NCBI GenBank assembly: GCA_028641055.1
Contig: CM054058.1
Span: 83,122,020 to 83,186,019 of the forward strand
Source of the DNA: Alopecurus myosuroides
Taxonomy: Eukaryota > Streptophyta > Magnoliopsida > Poales > Poaceae
DNA length: 64,000 nt
Direction of reading: 5' to 3'
Made by a program: the position numbers and the translations under genes
Notes under the pieces: model-generated
Database searches by the model: none
What the model was told of the DNA's origin: nothing
Seen by the model: the letters and a program-made list of their open reading frames with translations, nothing else
Part shown: positions 23,701 to 35,424 of the stretch, in pieces
Numbering within the stretch: the first letter of the stretch is position 1
How the letters are laid out: each line of letters opens with the position of its first letter

Positions 23701-25261
23701 GTGACATAGCGGTAAGAATAAGAACATATATTATACATTATGCACTTTTTTTTCCTTTTTTGCTTCATCACCGCTAAAAAAAACTCACAAATTTGTTGTG
23801 GCAATTCTGTTTATACACACATAGATAGAACAATTATAATTATGTTTTTAATTTTCAACTTATAAAACCAGAAACATTAACTTTTATGTACGGTTCCATG
23901 TGCTCAACTCATCAAATTATAATCACAGGCTCTTTTCTAAAAATCGTTTGAGAGTCCAGGGAGTCTCTGTGTACATCTAAGGAATAATATGATAGGTTTC
24001 ATGCTTGACACGATTGACATGGTATTTTCTCTAATCAAACCTTTTTATGTAATTTTTTGTCTTTCTTACATACAATATGTTTCACATGATATTAATATTC
24101 CTTTAACATTTTGTCTTTTGGTCGAATTTGGACAGGTACACATGCCTTTGTTTACATCTGGTTTTTGGTACCTTGTTGTGGCAAACTTCAGGAAGAAATT
24201 ATTTGAAGTACTTTGCCCGAACACCAAGATATATTTGATTGTGGATGAAGCAAATCAAACAATTAGCAATTTCAAAGGCGCTTTTGCTCTTGCATACAAG
24301 AATTCAAAGATAAATGTGCATTCAATGGCAACTACTTTCCGCAGCGTCTGTTCTTCCACTAAAGAGTAACTATGGAACACCTTTTTTTTCTTTTTGTTTT
24401 AGTACTTCATACTACTCTTTGCTTTTCTGTATAGAGCATTTGTCTCATTAGGAGAAAACTGCTTGGGGTGATCCTGATGAACATGAATCGGGGTCCCAAT
24501 TTTTTTGTAGCCTTATTTATCACCAAAACTAGCATTTTGCGTCAGGTTAGGCCACCAAATGTGCATCAATCAGCCCATTTTTCACAACCTAGAAAATTAT
24601 TTAAAAGACAATAAACTTGTTCACTGAATTAAGAGGGCACCAGTGGTACTAAAATCCAGCTTCTCCCCTGTGCCGCATGCATCATGGTTCCTAGACTAAA
24701 GTTGTAGACAAACTAAAGCATATATATGTGTCTTTTTTGCAGAGCGGACAGTGGGGTTTTCACAATGAAGTTGATCCAGAGCCATGATAGAGATACCACC
24801 CTATGTTTTGAACCGGTAAGGATTTGTAATCATGTCTTTTTTGCAAGAACTTTTTTGTTACTTCCTAGACTTATAATGTGTTCCTCAAAACAAAACAGCA
24901 CCATGCAAAAACCTTACGCGAAAGCTTATCCTATTATATGCTCGCACACCCTTGCAACGAGATGCTCCCACCAGAAACCAAAGCAATCCTTCAAAAACAT
25001 GTACGTATTAAACTATTCTTTCATTTGCGTATCAACCAAGAGGATTATTTGTCTTAAAACTTTTATTATTTCCATTGTTTCCAGGGCATTCCGTACGACT
25101 ACACAGTGAGTTAACGAAATCAAATCATAATGTTCTTTTTTTTGTCTGCCCCCCCTCTGTTCTGCATAGATTGTGTAGTCTTCTTCATAGTTTTTTGTTG
25201 TTTACCCATTTTGTCATTTCTTATTTTGCAGACACCAGGGTACTCTTCATGGGCACAATAG
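20769..25261 (+). pseudogene. Plant-mobile-domain-like / Ulp1 (C48) protease-like gene, inactivated
   Basis: About 12 exons can be traced: 20769-20816, 20903-21505, 21641-21787, 21932-22057, 22159-23392, about 23513-23711, 23929-24021, 24136-24365, 24743-24815, 24899-25000, 25085-25105 and 25232-25261. Introns follow GT-AG and phases agree, except that the junction into the 23513 exon is ambiguous. The N-terminal third resembles the plant-mobile-domain-like head of grass Ulp1-type proteins (LTPDQIKLVRKMGF, PRGIIHWL, FCIHQVLGTPYGG). The C-terminal part is Ulp1-like: SGFWYLVVANF where HW with catalytic His is expected, and ADSGVFTMKLI where DCG with catalytic Cys is expected. In-frame stops are TAA 21329, TAA 22441 (unless a small intron removes it), TAG 22522 and TAA 23938. 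The product would be neither complete nor catalytic. Related genes are often transposon-associated. Confidence 0.75.
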
Positions 25262-27490
25262 TTAAATGTTAGCCGATAAAAGGTACAAATATCTTTAGAA
25301 GTGAAGAATATATTATTTTTGTTATTTGAATGTTCAGCCTTTCGAGTCGAACATTCTGTTGTGGTGTTCCTTCAACCTTTCTAGTACCATCCACCGGTGG
25401 ATTAATCAGAGTTACTTTACCTGGAAACTCCACTGTCCCGGCCGGCCCTCCTTTTTTCCCTCTCTATTCTTCCTTTTTGGTATAAAGTTTCTTGAGGGTG
25501 GCACTACTCCTTAACGAGGAAGGCAGTAGAGTATGTTTGCTGATTTGTGTGCTACTCGATGATCCGTCCTTATTACTAACCCCACTGAAGCTTGAAGATC
25601 TGATTTAATCAATCATGCATCTTCAGAGAAGAAAGATTAGTTTCGTTTCCAAGAATAGTAGAATCAGGCAGGAGTCAAATCAGTGAAGCGATGGATCAAG
25701 CGCACCAAGCGCGGCGGGTGCATGTTGAATGATGCCCGCCCGTGGATCTGGTGTCGCGGATCGAGCTGGCACAGGCTCCAGGATTCGACCTTGAGTCCAT
25801 ATTTTTTCGCGCCAAATAACATGTTTCTTGAGTAGATTAACTTTATGAAAGTTTAATTTGGTTTATTTCTCCACAAGTTTTTCTTAAGAGATAGAATATC
25901 CAAGTTTTTTCTTTTCTTCCAGTATGTTTTTGTACTGTCAACATAGCATTTCTAATGTTTTATTGCTTTTATTTTCTTAAATCTTTATTTTTTTACAGCT
26001 CATTTCCTTCATGGATCTTTCACATGCCAAGAGATCGAAACATCGTCTGAGAAGGGCATTACTCAACGGATATTTTTTCTTGTGTCAAAACTCATTTTGT
26101 TCCTTTATTTTTTCATTCAACTTTGGTCAATATGAAGGACTCAGCACACATTTATATTTTTTTGTCGATGTGAAGGAATGGAACTCCCTATGTAATTATT
26201 CATTTTTTTTCTTAGCTCATTAAATTTGGGACAGTTCAAATCTATATGTTTTTTTCTTAGCACATTAAAACCACCATATTTTTCGCATATTATTTTTATA
26301 ATGGGAATAGAGGGTTTTTTAAAAGGTTAGAAGTGTCAGCACATTTGAGTTAAAAGTGATTTCCCCCTCCCGTTTTTATCCCTGAAATAACATTGTCCCA
26401 AAAAGGGAACAAGTTAACTCAAAAAAAGTCTGAATAGGAAAAGCCTAGGAGTGAGAACATAATGGGAAAAGGGAATACGCTAGGAGAGGAAGCGCCCAGC
26501 ATGCAGCGCGCGCGCGTAATCAGGAGGGCGTAACTAAAAAAGGGAATGGGGGGACTTTCCTAATTAGGCTTTTCAGGCCTGTCGGAGAATCGACCTGAGG
26601 GACGGTCGTCCGTAAGCTAGCCACGCCCGCTTCTACAGTAGATGTCTGGCCTATGTGAGTACGTAGGCTGACGTACGTTTTGTGCTCCAGCCTCCACGTC
26701 TTCCTTCGACGAGTTTCCTGCCGCCGCACTGGTGCGCGAACTGCCAAGTGCCGCCGGCGTGGCTACTCCTCCAGCCTCTGCGTTTTCCCCCTACGAGTTC
26801 CCGGTCGCCATGTAGCAGGAAAATGGTAGTGGTTGAAAAGAAATATTCACAATCTATGTGCATCTTGTCACCAGTCTGCTGTATCAGTCTGTTCTTTCTT
26901 TGTGCCCCCGTAGACCGGACCCCAGATTTTGTTACGAGCCATTTCATCATTGTACTTATATTTTTTAAGCTATTTTCTGGGCCCCTCCTAATGTTTTCCG
27001 GTCAAACAAATAAGGTTTTTCTTTATCTATCTTCGCTCGTAGCTTCATACTAGATTATGTGTGTTGCGTAAGATGGAAAATGTAAATTCCTGCACGTAAA
27101 CCCTATAAAAATCTTTTTTTTTCTTTTTCCTTTTGCCTAAACATGAAGCACGATGCCAGCGCTGCCACCCCCCACTACCCATCCAGCCATCCTCGTGCAG
27201 ATAAGAGGGGAGAGGCATCCCCATCGCTCTCTCTAGCTCCCTTTACCTCTCTCCTGCGGTAAACCCTAACCCTAGCTCTTCGTCGTTGTCGTCATGTTGT
27301 CGTCTCCAACCGACCCTACTAAATTGAGGCCCCAGGGAGATCTGTCGTCCTCTCTTCTTCCTCCCAGTCTACTCGCGCGAGCTAGGAAGCTCGGAATCAC
27401 CGATATTTCGTCGTCGTCCTAACCTCCGACCGCCACCTTCCTACGCACATCGCAACGATTTTGACCTCGCCTCACCGTCGGTCTCCTCAA
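25262..27490. other. Non-coding stretch after the Ulp1-like gene
   Basis: 25262-26500 is AT-rich with no exon I can support. 26500-26830 is GC-richer, with two related segments (CTCCAGCCTC at about 26686 and 26770). One frame there reads as a plausible 40-residue peptide ending at TAG 26813, but no splice context supports it. 27150-27480 is CT-rich and looks like a transcribed leader without a following ORF. Confidence 0.4.
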
Positions 27491-27876
27491 CCTAGTTTTT
27501 AAAACCGGGCCGGACCAACGGTCCGACCGGAGAAACCGAGAACGGGAGCCTTGTCCAGTTTTTTCAGAAGCATTGGTCTTTTAGTAAAAAAACCAGTTTT
27601 TTTATTTTTTGAAAATAGTGTATAAAATAGGAATTCAACCCTTGACCTAACTACAAACTCAATAACCTTCTATACTAGTGACACTTTGCGATTGTTTTAC
27701 TGCACTGACACCAATTATAATGTGTATTTATTTATTCCGAGCTCAAAATTTTGAAAATTTTGCTTAAATATTCCGTTTTTTTGTCGCAAATGAACCGATG
27801 AACCCGTGGTTTGACCAGTGAAAACCTGAACCGATAGCCTTGCCGGTTCGATTACCGGCTCGGTTTTTAAACTTTG
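27491..27876. mobile_element. hAT-like MITE, 386 bp
   Basis: Flanked by a perfect 8 bp duplication CTCCTCAA (27483-27490 and 27877-27884), the size typical of hAT elements. The ends are imperfect inverted repeats: CCTAGTTTTTAAAACCGGGC on the left and the complement of CCGGCTCGGTTTTTAAACTT on the right. There is no coding capacity. It inserted in a CT-rich leader-like sequence. Confidence 0.8.
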
Positions 27877-27884
27877 CTCCTCAA

Positions 27885-28979
27885 GCTCCTGGTGAGATCC
27901 TAAACGTTGTGCTGGTCTCCGACGTCCTAATTGCTTTAGATTTTGTCGCCGTCATCATTGTCGAATCTGTTGCTCGGCAAATCCCTCAGGTGAACCTATC
28001 GGGTTTCGAATAGGAGAACCCATGAGCGCTGGTGGCGATCGTCGGCTAGACAGGGGGCACAATTTACCAAGGTTCGGGGCCCTCGTAGAGGTAAAACCCT
28101 TACTCCTGCCTCTGTCGATCTGTATTATTGAGTAGATCGGTTATAAAGATGATCTCTTAAGTCGAGAGTACAATCTCGAGCTTAAGGCTTTGGTGGTGCG
28201 GTGTTGCTTGGTCCTCCTCCGGTGATTCTCCTGGCCTTATATAGGTGGCCAGGTCTCAAACCCTACCCGGGGAGGATTCGAACTTTAGCTCTAAGTCGGT
28301 TTACATGTTTCCTAACTTAGCCCGCAAGGCATTGCGGGTGGGCTTCATGTAGGCCTTCTGGAACACTCTTAAGGACCCCCTTCGTGGGCCTTGACGTTGG
28401 GCCTGAGACAGGGTGTGCTTATCCGCAGGATCTAAGGTCCATCCCTTCGTCAATCATGCACTACCATCGGCCGCAGCAAAACATGCATGTCGGCGCGCCT
28501 CCAGTAAGCCAAAACCGGCAGGGCCGGCACCTTTAGGTAGCTCGATGTCAGGCGCGTCTAACGCGCAGGCTCCCGTTGCCTCAGAGCTGCAGCTGCCACG
28601 GGTGACGTCGGCATGACATCGTTGTTGGGCCAACCTATCAGAAATTTAATAGTCATTCATACATATTACGCATCAAATTATGCCATGTGTTAAATGTTTT
28701 CCTTCTTTCCTGTGTTGATTCTTCTCGGTAGAGCGTGAACCCGAAGTTAAGATCAACCACACCAAAGTAGAATACTTGATCATCGATGACCAAGTTAAGC
28801 ACAATAGTCCGAAAGAGCTACTATTGGTTATCAAATAAGAAAGGCATGCATAACCTCTTATCTGCACATATATGATTTCAAATTAACTTTGAGTCTTGTA
28901 TATTGCGTACGATTTAAAAGTATTTTTAGTCAATAGGTAGAGTTCTCCGACTTATTGCATCGCCTCCATATCCTGATAC
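27885..28979. other. Unclassified repeat-like sequence
   Basis: 28040-28420 has the look of a dispersed cereal repeat: a CACAATTTACC and GGTTCGGGG block, then a run of short GC-rich segments and GGGCTTCATGTAGGCC. I cannot place it in a family. No gene is seen. Confidence 0.35.
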
Positions 28980-31490
28980 GTTGCTCCTAGAAGCTATAGG
29001 TTTTCTTGTGTGCAACGCCGGAGCCTTATATCCGGTATGCTTAGCCATGCTTAATTGCTACGACCCGATCCATCCGGTTGATGAGTTGAATCGGGGAATG
29101 AATCTAGTATGTCAGGATAACATGGAAACATGCGACTGATCATTAATATGACCAAAGGTTTGGATGAGGGGCCACTGTGGTTTTGTGGAGCTTTGTCTCT
29201 TCCTTGCGACCCTAGGACTAAGGTCTCGTTGTTGAAATCAAAACTGAGCATGCAGCCACATGTGGGGTCTAAAAGATCGCGCTCGACTAACTAACTTGTT
29301 TAGCTTTATCCATGGGTCATGTAGTTTAAGATTTCCATTCGTCAACGCAAAGAAAATGTTTTGGAAAAGATGTTATGCGTAGGTCGTGATCGGGATCCAA
29401 TGATGGACGAACATGGACCTTGATCCTGCTTCACAAAAACAAGGACCGCCAGGAGGTGACCAACTCCTTGTTGGCGGAACATCCCTATTTTACACTACTA
29501 GGGAAAATCCTAGCCATGGTGCACCACTTTGCACTAGCCGTGGCGCACTATGGTGGGCCACGGTCCTTATGCCACGCCTATTATGTACCCGTGGCACACA
29601 AAAATGATCCGACACGGGTTTGGAAAATACCTGTGGCGCATCTGTTTGGTGCGCCACAGCTAAAATTTTCATTTAAAAAAAAAAGCGGGAATCGGGAAGG
29701 GATGTGGTTGCCGTCGCCTCGTCGAAACTCTCGGGCATGGAGAATCCGTCGCCTCTTTGGAGCTCTTGGGCGTGGAGGACGTCATCTTGTCATAGCTCTC
29801 GGGCGTGGAGGTCGTCTCCTCGTGATTGGAGCTCTTGGGCGAGGTGGCGATGGAGGGTGACCAAAGGTTGCCGCTGACGGAGGTGGGCAGCCTGGTTGGA
29901 TGAGGGCGCGGTTGAGGAGGGCACGACCGGTGATGGCGGGAGTTGGGGGGAAAGAAGACGTGAGAAGTTAGAAGGTAGTAGGAAGAAGGGAGAAGGGAGA
30001 AAGGATAAGGAGAAGGAGGAGACGGTGGGGTGGTTGGCCGATTTATATTTTGAATCCCGCCCTCACTTAGCCGTGGCGCACCGGTATGGGGTGCAACATG
30101 GCTAAGTGAGGTCAAAATGTATTTTGCAGGAAATATCTTATTTCTGAAATAACTTTTTTCCTTTTCAAAATTTGAAAATCTAAGAAAATTTCAACGGTCG
30201 AAAGCGGTTGAAACCAAGTAGGAAATTTGCTATAGTTATTTTATTTATATTAAACTTTTTTGACGTCGTATGCAAAAATCATGGCCGTTTTAAATTATTT
30301 TTACCATCTTTTGCAAAAAGAAGTCAAAATTCATGTTTTTAATTTTTCCTAGCAACTAGACCCTAAACCTTTGTGTGTGGAGTGGCTAAATCAGGTTAGC
30401 GGTGGCGCACCTTTTTTTTATGTGCCACCGTTATGAGGTTACCCTGGCACACAAAAATTAGGGCGCGACACATCTAAGCCTGGGCACCCTACCCACCCAG
30501 CGCATCAATAGTCGTGGCGTGTGTTTATAATGGTGCGCCACGGGTATGGACTTACAGGTGGGGCACCAATTTCGGTGTGCATCACGGCTAAGCTCCGACC
30601 TATAGCTTGTTTTCTAGTAGTGTTGAGTTGCCTCATGGATAGGATTAGGCAAGGTAAACCTCGTGGTCAATCATGGGCACTTCCCGTCCTAGTGCTACAC
30701 CGGTGGAATTAAGAGTCGGTTGGCACGTGTGGCTAAAGTTGTACACCTCTATAGGGTTAAATCTTTTCGAAAAACCGTGTCCACGGTTAAGGACGACTTG
30801 GTAGAGGTCACTTGATCATAGATAACAAGGAATGAAAGGATGCTTCCTCGATGGTGTCAAGGGGTGATCCTAGTTGACTTACGGTACTAATGATGATTCG
30901 ATGGACCAAAGGAGGCTAGGTAAAGCTAGTGTGTTGCTCTCTCACACCTTTAAAATATATGATTTATGAGCTTCTCTCTCCCTCCATTTGAAATAAAGTT
31001 TGCTTCACGCAAGATAACTTTCATAAATCCTTTCTGAAAAAGCAGATATAATAGGTTCAGGTGAAGTTCTCACTTCGATGGTGGTCTCTATATGCATATT
31101 GACGAGTAGTTTGGTGTTCCCAGGCAGCAGTCAAGATTCTATGGGCTGGGACATCACCTTATGTTGTGGCCTCTTAGGCCTTTGGTATCTTGTTGGCTAG
31201 CAACATAATTTGCTTTCGCTGTTTGATGTAATTTTGGGTCATATGACCTTTGCATGTAATGCATACTCTAGTAATACTTGTATAATACAACTTCATTTCT
31301 AGAGCACTCCTTTGGCCGGTTGTTAGTTTCGGGCTTATTGTTATGCAGTCGGCTATGCATGTGTTTTTATCGTGGTTGAGGGGTAGTGGTGCCGATGATC
31401 CATTCCGACCGTGTCTGCCGATATTAACGCGTCCTAGGATTGGCAACCCCAGTAAGACTCGATTGTGTAGCGCTTCTCACGACACATGAT
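28980..31490 (+). repeat. Old degenerate LTR related to the Tekay-type element, split by a CACTA MITE
   Basis: Several blocks align in order with the 5' LTR at 5261-9681. About 29160-29235 matches 8250-8320 (GTGGTTTTG, CGACCCTA). 30717-30810 matches about 8655-8755 (ACGTGT, CACGGTTAAGGACGACTTGG). 31165-31235 matches 9270-9340 (GGCCTCTTAGGCC, GATGTAAT). The sequence after 31485 resembles a decayed LTR end plus primer site (CGACACATGATATC). The copy is far more diverged than the two young LTRs. The 29493-30622 element interrupts it. Confidence 0.6.
29493..30622 (+). mobile_element. Non-autonomous CACTA element, 1130 bp
   Basis: Starts CACTACTAGGGAAAA and ends TTTTCTAGTAGTG, the CACTA-superfamily terminus in inverted orientation. 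Flanks are TTA and TTG, close to a 3 bp duplication. Both ends carry subterminal repeats of the type TAGCCGTGGCGCAC in either orientation (for example near 29510, 29538, 29645, 30068, 30397 and 30525). There is no transposase; the ORFs inside are shadows of GC-rich sequence. Confidence 0.85.
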
Positions 31491-32580
31491 ATCTCTACAT
31501 AGCTTTGATCCCGATCCGTCGGCTTCACAAGATTCATGGATTATTTGTTATACATATTTGGTTATGATTAGCATTACATGAGGAGCAGTAGTGCCGATAT
31601 TCCTGGTCTACCTGCCGTTGCGTACTACAGCCTGCGTTCGTACCTGAGAAGCTATTGTGCTATCATGTCTAATAGCGCATAACACTTATGTATAATTCTG
31701 GATCCGGGGTTTGACTGTTCTTGTTAGTATTCCAGCGTGTTCGAGTGTCTTCGTCTTGATCTCTCCGGGATTTAAAGTCGAGACTGATATGTTTCTCAAG
31801 CCTCTATGTTTTGAGCAGTGTACGATGACCTGCAGGAAGCAGTCGGTGGTGAAGATCTTGTTGGGCGCAGGTCTTGCACATTTCCTCTCCTGAGCTCATC
31901 ACTTGAATCGGAATTGTCTGCTTCTATGCTAAAAGTCATATGTTTGGCATAGAGCAGTGTGGGCTTTTCGACACGACTTCAGTGACGGTCTCCTTGGTGG
32001 TCTTCTGGTGAAATTAGAGTCGTTGCAGGTGCTGCTTGATAACGATTCCCAAGACAATTCCCGCTTCTTCTTAATTATTTAAACTGGTAAGTAAATTACC
32101 TCGGTTTAGAAAAACACTTAAGGAGGGAAATGCCCTTTGTGTATTTGAAAAAAAAAATAAACAACCATATTTTTAAACATGAAAAGAAAAGTAATTCTCA
32201 CTGAAAAATGCATTGTTACACATGAAACAAGTTTCTTTGGTTATTTTTGGTAGTTTATAATGGTAGTAGCAAAAATCTCTAGGAAACTAAAATTCATTCT
32301 CACCGGCCGTCACTCGTACATACGGTATCATACACAATTTATCGTACATCACTCATTAGAGAATCTTTGTTATCATGTCAACAGTAGCGCAGCACTGGAA
32401 GTTGTTCCGGGGTTTCCTATTTTGACTAAGTAGAAGAAACTACATGTGTTGTAAATACTTCGAATGATTTTGCGAACTGAACCACAAAAGTCCTAAAACT
32501 TTGTACTTACATCAACTTGTGGTTTAAGAGTGAAGTGTTGTTTTAACAACAAAGGACCTGAAACTTATAAAGGAAGCAAA
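31491..32580. other. Decayed retrotransposon leader and unassigned sequence
   Basis: Follows the old Tekay-like LTR and is probably its internal leader for the first few hundred bases. No ORF or motif can be recognised, and stops are dense in all frames. Confidence 0.35.
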
Positions 32581-34064
32581 TGATGGGCCCTGACTTCGTA
32601 AATTTGGCTATGAGTCATTATATCCGCGATAGTATCCCTGTATGAATATCAAGTATGTGACTTGGTAGTCTTTTCGAAAGACATGATGCCTAACGGTAGC
32701 AACCAAGACATGGATTTTTACATCCTTTGAAAGATGTTCTTGTCGAAAAGATGTTTTCGACGAAGTTCAAAGAGTTGACCACTACAAGATTTTGATCTTA
32801 CGTAGTGATGTTTTAGTCTTTGCGGATAGTTCTAGCAAAAGTTACATATTATGATATGGCAGTTGAATTACAAAAATCAACTTTCCTCTCAAGAAAGTTT
32901 GATTTAGGATGTTTACTTGACACAGTCTGAGAGTTTTGTATAATTTAAAAGGTTGCTGGAAAGGTATGCACACTTCAATGGTTGAAGTGAGCATAACGAA
33001 GTTGGAATCTTTACCTTAATGAAGTTATCAAAAGAGTTTAATTCCATCATGAACGATAAAGATGCTTGTAGAGTTATAATAAATTAAGTGGGATCCCTAA
33101 GACATATTTCCAATGCTTTATGTAAATGATATATGGTTGATTGGAAAATATGTATTTTAAATTAACACGGTTAAGATTTTCATATTGATGAAATGCTTAA
33201 GAGATATTGGGAATCGATATCTATAAGAGATTGATTGAAGCGCCTAATATGGTTGAGCCAAATTACATAGATGAAATATTGAAGTAAGTCAATATCGAAA
33301 TGACAATAAGGAGTTTTTGCCACATGGAAAAGAATTGAGCAATATTCAAGTGTTTTGACACATGATGAGCATAATTGAAATTGAGATTTCTAAGTCATGT
33401 GTTCCATGCTATGTACACAACCAGATGAATCATGTGTTATAGCAGGATTATTCATATGATGATTAGACAACAGTGGGAGAGATCCTTATGCCATTTTCTA
33501 GAAATGCTAAAGGATATGTTTTCCTATATAGTAATGACAAAATATGCGTTGTAATATGTTACACTAATAGTCTTGTCATCTATTCAAATAATTTTATCTC
33601 AATAAAATATGTGATGAAGGGTAGCACAATAGGCTAGAAAAAAGTTCCATGCTGGATTTGAATGAGTTTCAAAATTAAATTATTGTGACGGGTACTACAA
33701 CAAAAGCTAAGTATATTGTTTTTTTGATAACAAATAATATGAGTATTTTGTGTAAAGGGGTTCTTTATTGAACTTGGTGTATTTCCAAGAATGCTGACAC
33801 TATGAAGCTACATTTTCACAATGTTAGTAACATTAGTTTACTCTGAGGAATTAAGGTCTCACTGGTTGACCAAATATATACAAAGTCATCTCATTAGAGA
33901 ATGAGTGATACGTATAGACGCACAAACATGCAAATACAATAGGAACTGAACAATTCAGATCTTTTGATTAAGTTTACCACATGCAAAGCATGGTAATAAC
34001 ACAAGAATACTATATGTGTTAAGTGATTACGAACTAGATTATTGACTGTAGTGCAAGTGGGAGA
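32581..34064 (+). pseudogene. Decayed Copia (BARE/Angela-like) reverse transcriptase-RNase H remnant
   Basis: No frame is open, but remnants in order are recognisable. LYVDDI-like coding lies at about 33120-33145 (now YVNDIWLIG). A KDLG/ILGI-like decayed block and the NKEFLP segment follow to 33320, and FIELGVFP lies near 33760, matching the RNase H end of Copia polyproteins. The piece ends in the polypurine tract GTGCAAGTGGGAGA at 34051-34064, which primes the LTR that follows. Confidence 0.6.
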
Positions 34065-34065
34065 C

Positions 34066-34792
34066 TGAAGGGAATATACCCGAGAGGCAATAATAAAGTG
34101 GTTATTAACTTATTCGTTGTTTATGATGAATGTTTATTTCTCATGCTAGAATTGTATTAACCGGAAACGTTGATACATGTGTGTTTAATAAACAAACAAT
34201 GGTTCCTAGTAAAGTCTTTCTTTTAACTAGCTCGTTGATTAATATATGATCAAGGTTTCCTGGTCATGAACATTGGATGTTGTTAATAACGGGGTCATGT
34301 CTTTAGGAGAATTATGTGATGAACATAGACCCAAATTAAGTATAACAATACGATCAAGTCATTTAGTTTATATTGTTATATCTTGCATACGAAGTAACTC
34401 TAATCCTTAGACCATGAGATCATGTCAATCACTAACACCGGAAGAGTGCTTTGATGTCATCAAATGTCACACCGTAACAGGGTGACTATAAAGGTGTTGT
34501 TGGGTATTCGGAAAGTATTAGTTGAGGCTCATGGATCAAGAGTGGGATTTGACCATCCAAATGACGGAGAAATATACTCTGGGCCCTCTCGGTGATATCA
34601 CCCCGACACCGCTTGCAAGCACGTGACTAGATCACAAGGATGTCATATCACGAAACTAGGTATGGTTTATACCAATGATCGGATCTCGGACAAGTAAAAT
34701 ATCGCGATATAAAGGGAATTGGTTTCGACGTTTATGGTTCATACGATCACTAGATTCATCGTTGAATGTGTAGGAGTCTGACGAACAATGGA
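34066..34792 (+). repeat. Copia (BARE/Angela-like) 3' LTR, truncated
   Basis: Begins TGAAGGGAATATACC straight after the polypurine tract. It continues with the family hallmark GAGAGGCAATAATAAA and later blocks (ACTAGCTCGTTGATTAA, GACCATGAGATCATG, AACAGGGTGACTATAAAGG). Similarity to the BARE/Angela type fades near 34792, where the CACTA-type element begins. A related LTR in reverse lies at 59962-61630. Confidence 0.75.
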
Positions 34793-35424
34793 AAGTCACA
34801 TACCGAGCGTCTTATTTGATCGTCAATGACTAATTGAATGGAATTGTCATAGACTCTATGACCCAATCAGAGGGGTCATAACCCTATGACCAACTGATTT
34901 GGTCATGTGATATCCTGCCATAGCCACGTCACATCCTACGTGGCCAATCCTATGTGGCAAAAATTATGACCAAATGACTAGGTCATGGAAGAGATTCAGC
35001 CCAGTCCATACTGCTCCACCAAATGGGCCAGCCCAATATTTTGGCCCATTTTATATTTATTTTTTTAGCTTTCTGTCCGAATTAAAAGGCCATCCAATTT
35101 ATTTCCTGGGCCTTAGCCTTTACAGTCCACTAATTCGATGGGCCTTGGCCTTTCTAGTGTCCAATTAATTTCCTGGTTCCAGCCTTTTTTAATTTTACCA
35201 TTATTAACAAAAGATTCAAGGCCTAAGCCCACAACCGATCCACACACGTTTCTTATTTTCTTGGGCCTTGCTCGATTCTTAACTGTATTCAAAGAAAATT
35301 AAAGAATTCAGGAACCCAGATGCAATACTGCAAATAAGTACAATATAATTTGTTTCGGCAGTAAGTATCTTTACTTTACATCTGAGACCATTTCCTAGCT
35401 AAACTATTCTACATGGTTCTATGT

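Noticed and set aside
26682..27053. 123-codon ORF and an alternative frame reading a Pro/Ala/Ser peptide
   Set aside because: Low complexity, no splice context, and partly generated by two similar CTCCAGCCTC segments.
34781..34783. ACG as left target duplication of the large CACTA-type element (ACG follows the right end at 44136)
   Set aside because: The bases after 34783 do not read CACTAC, so the match of three bases is not evidence of the left end.
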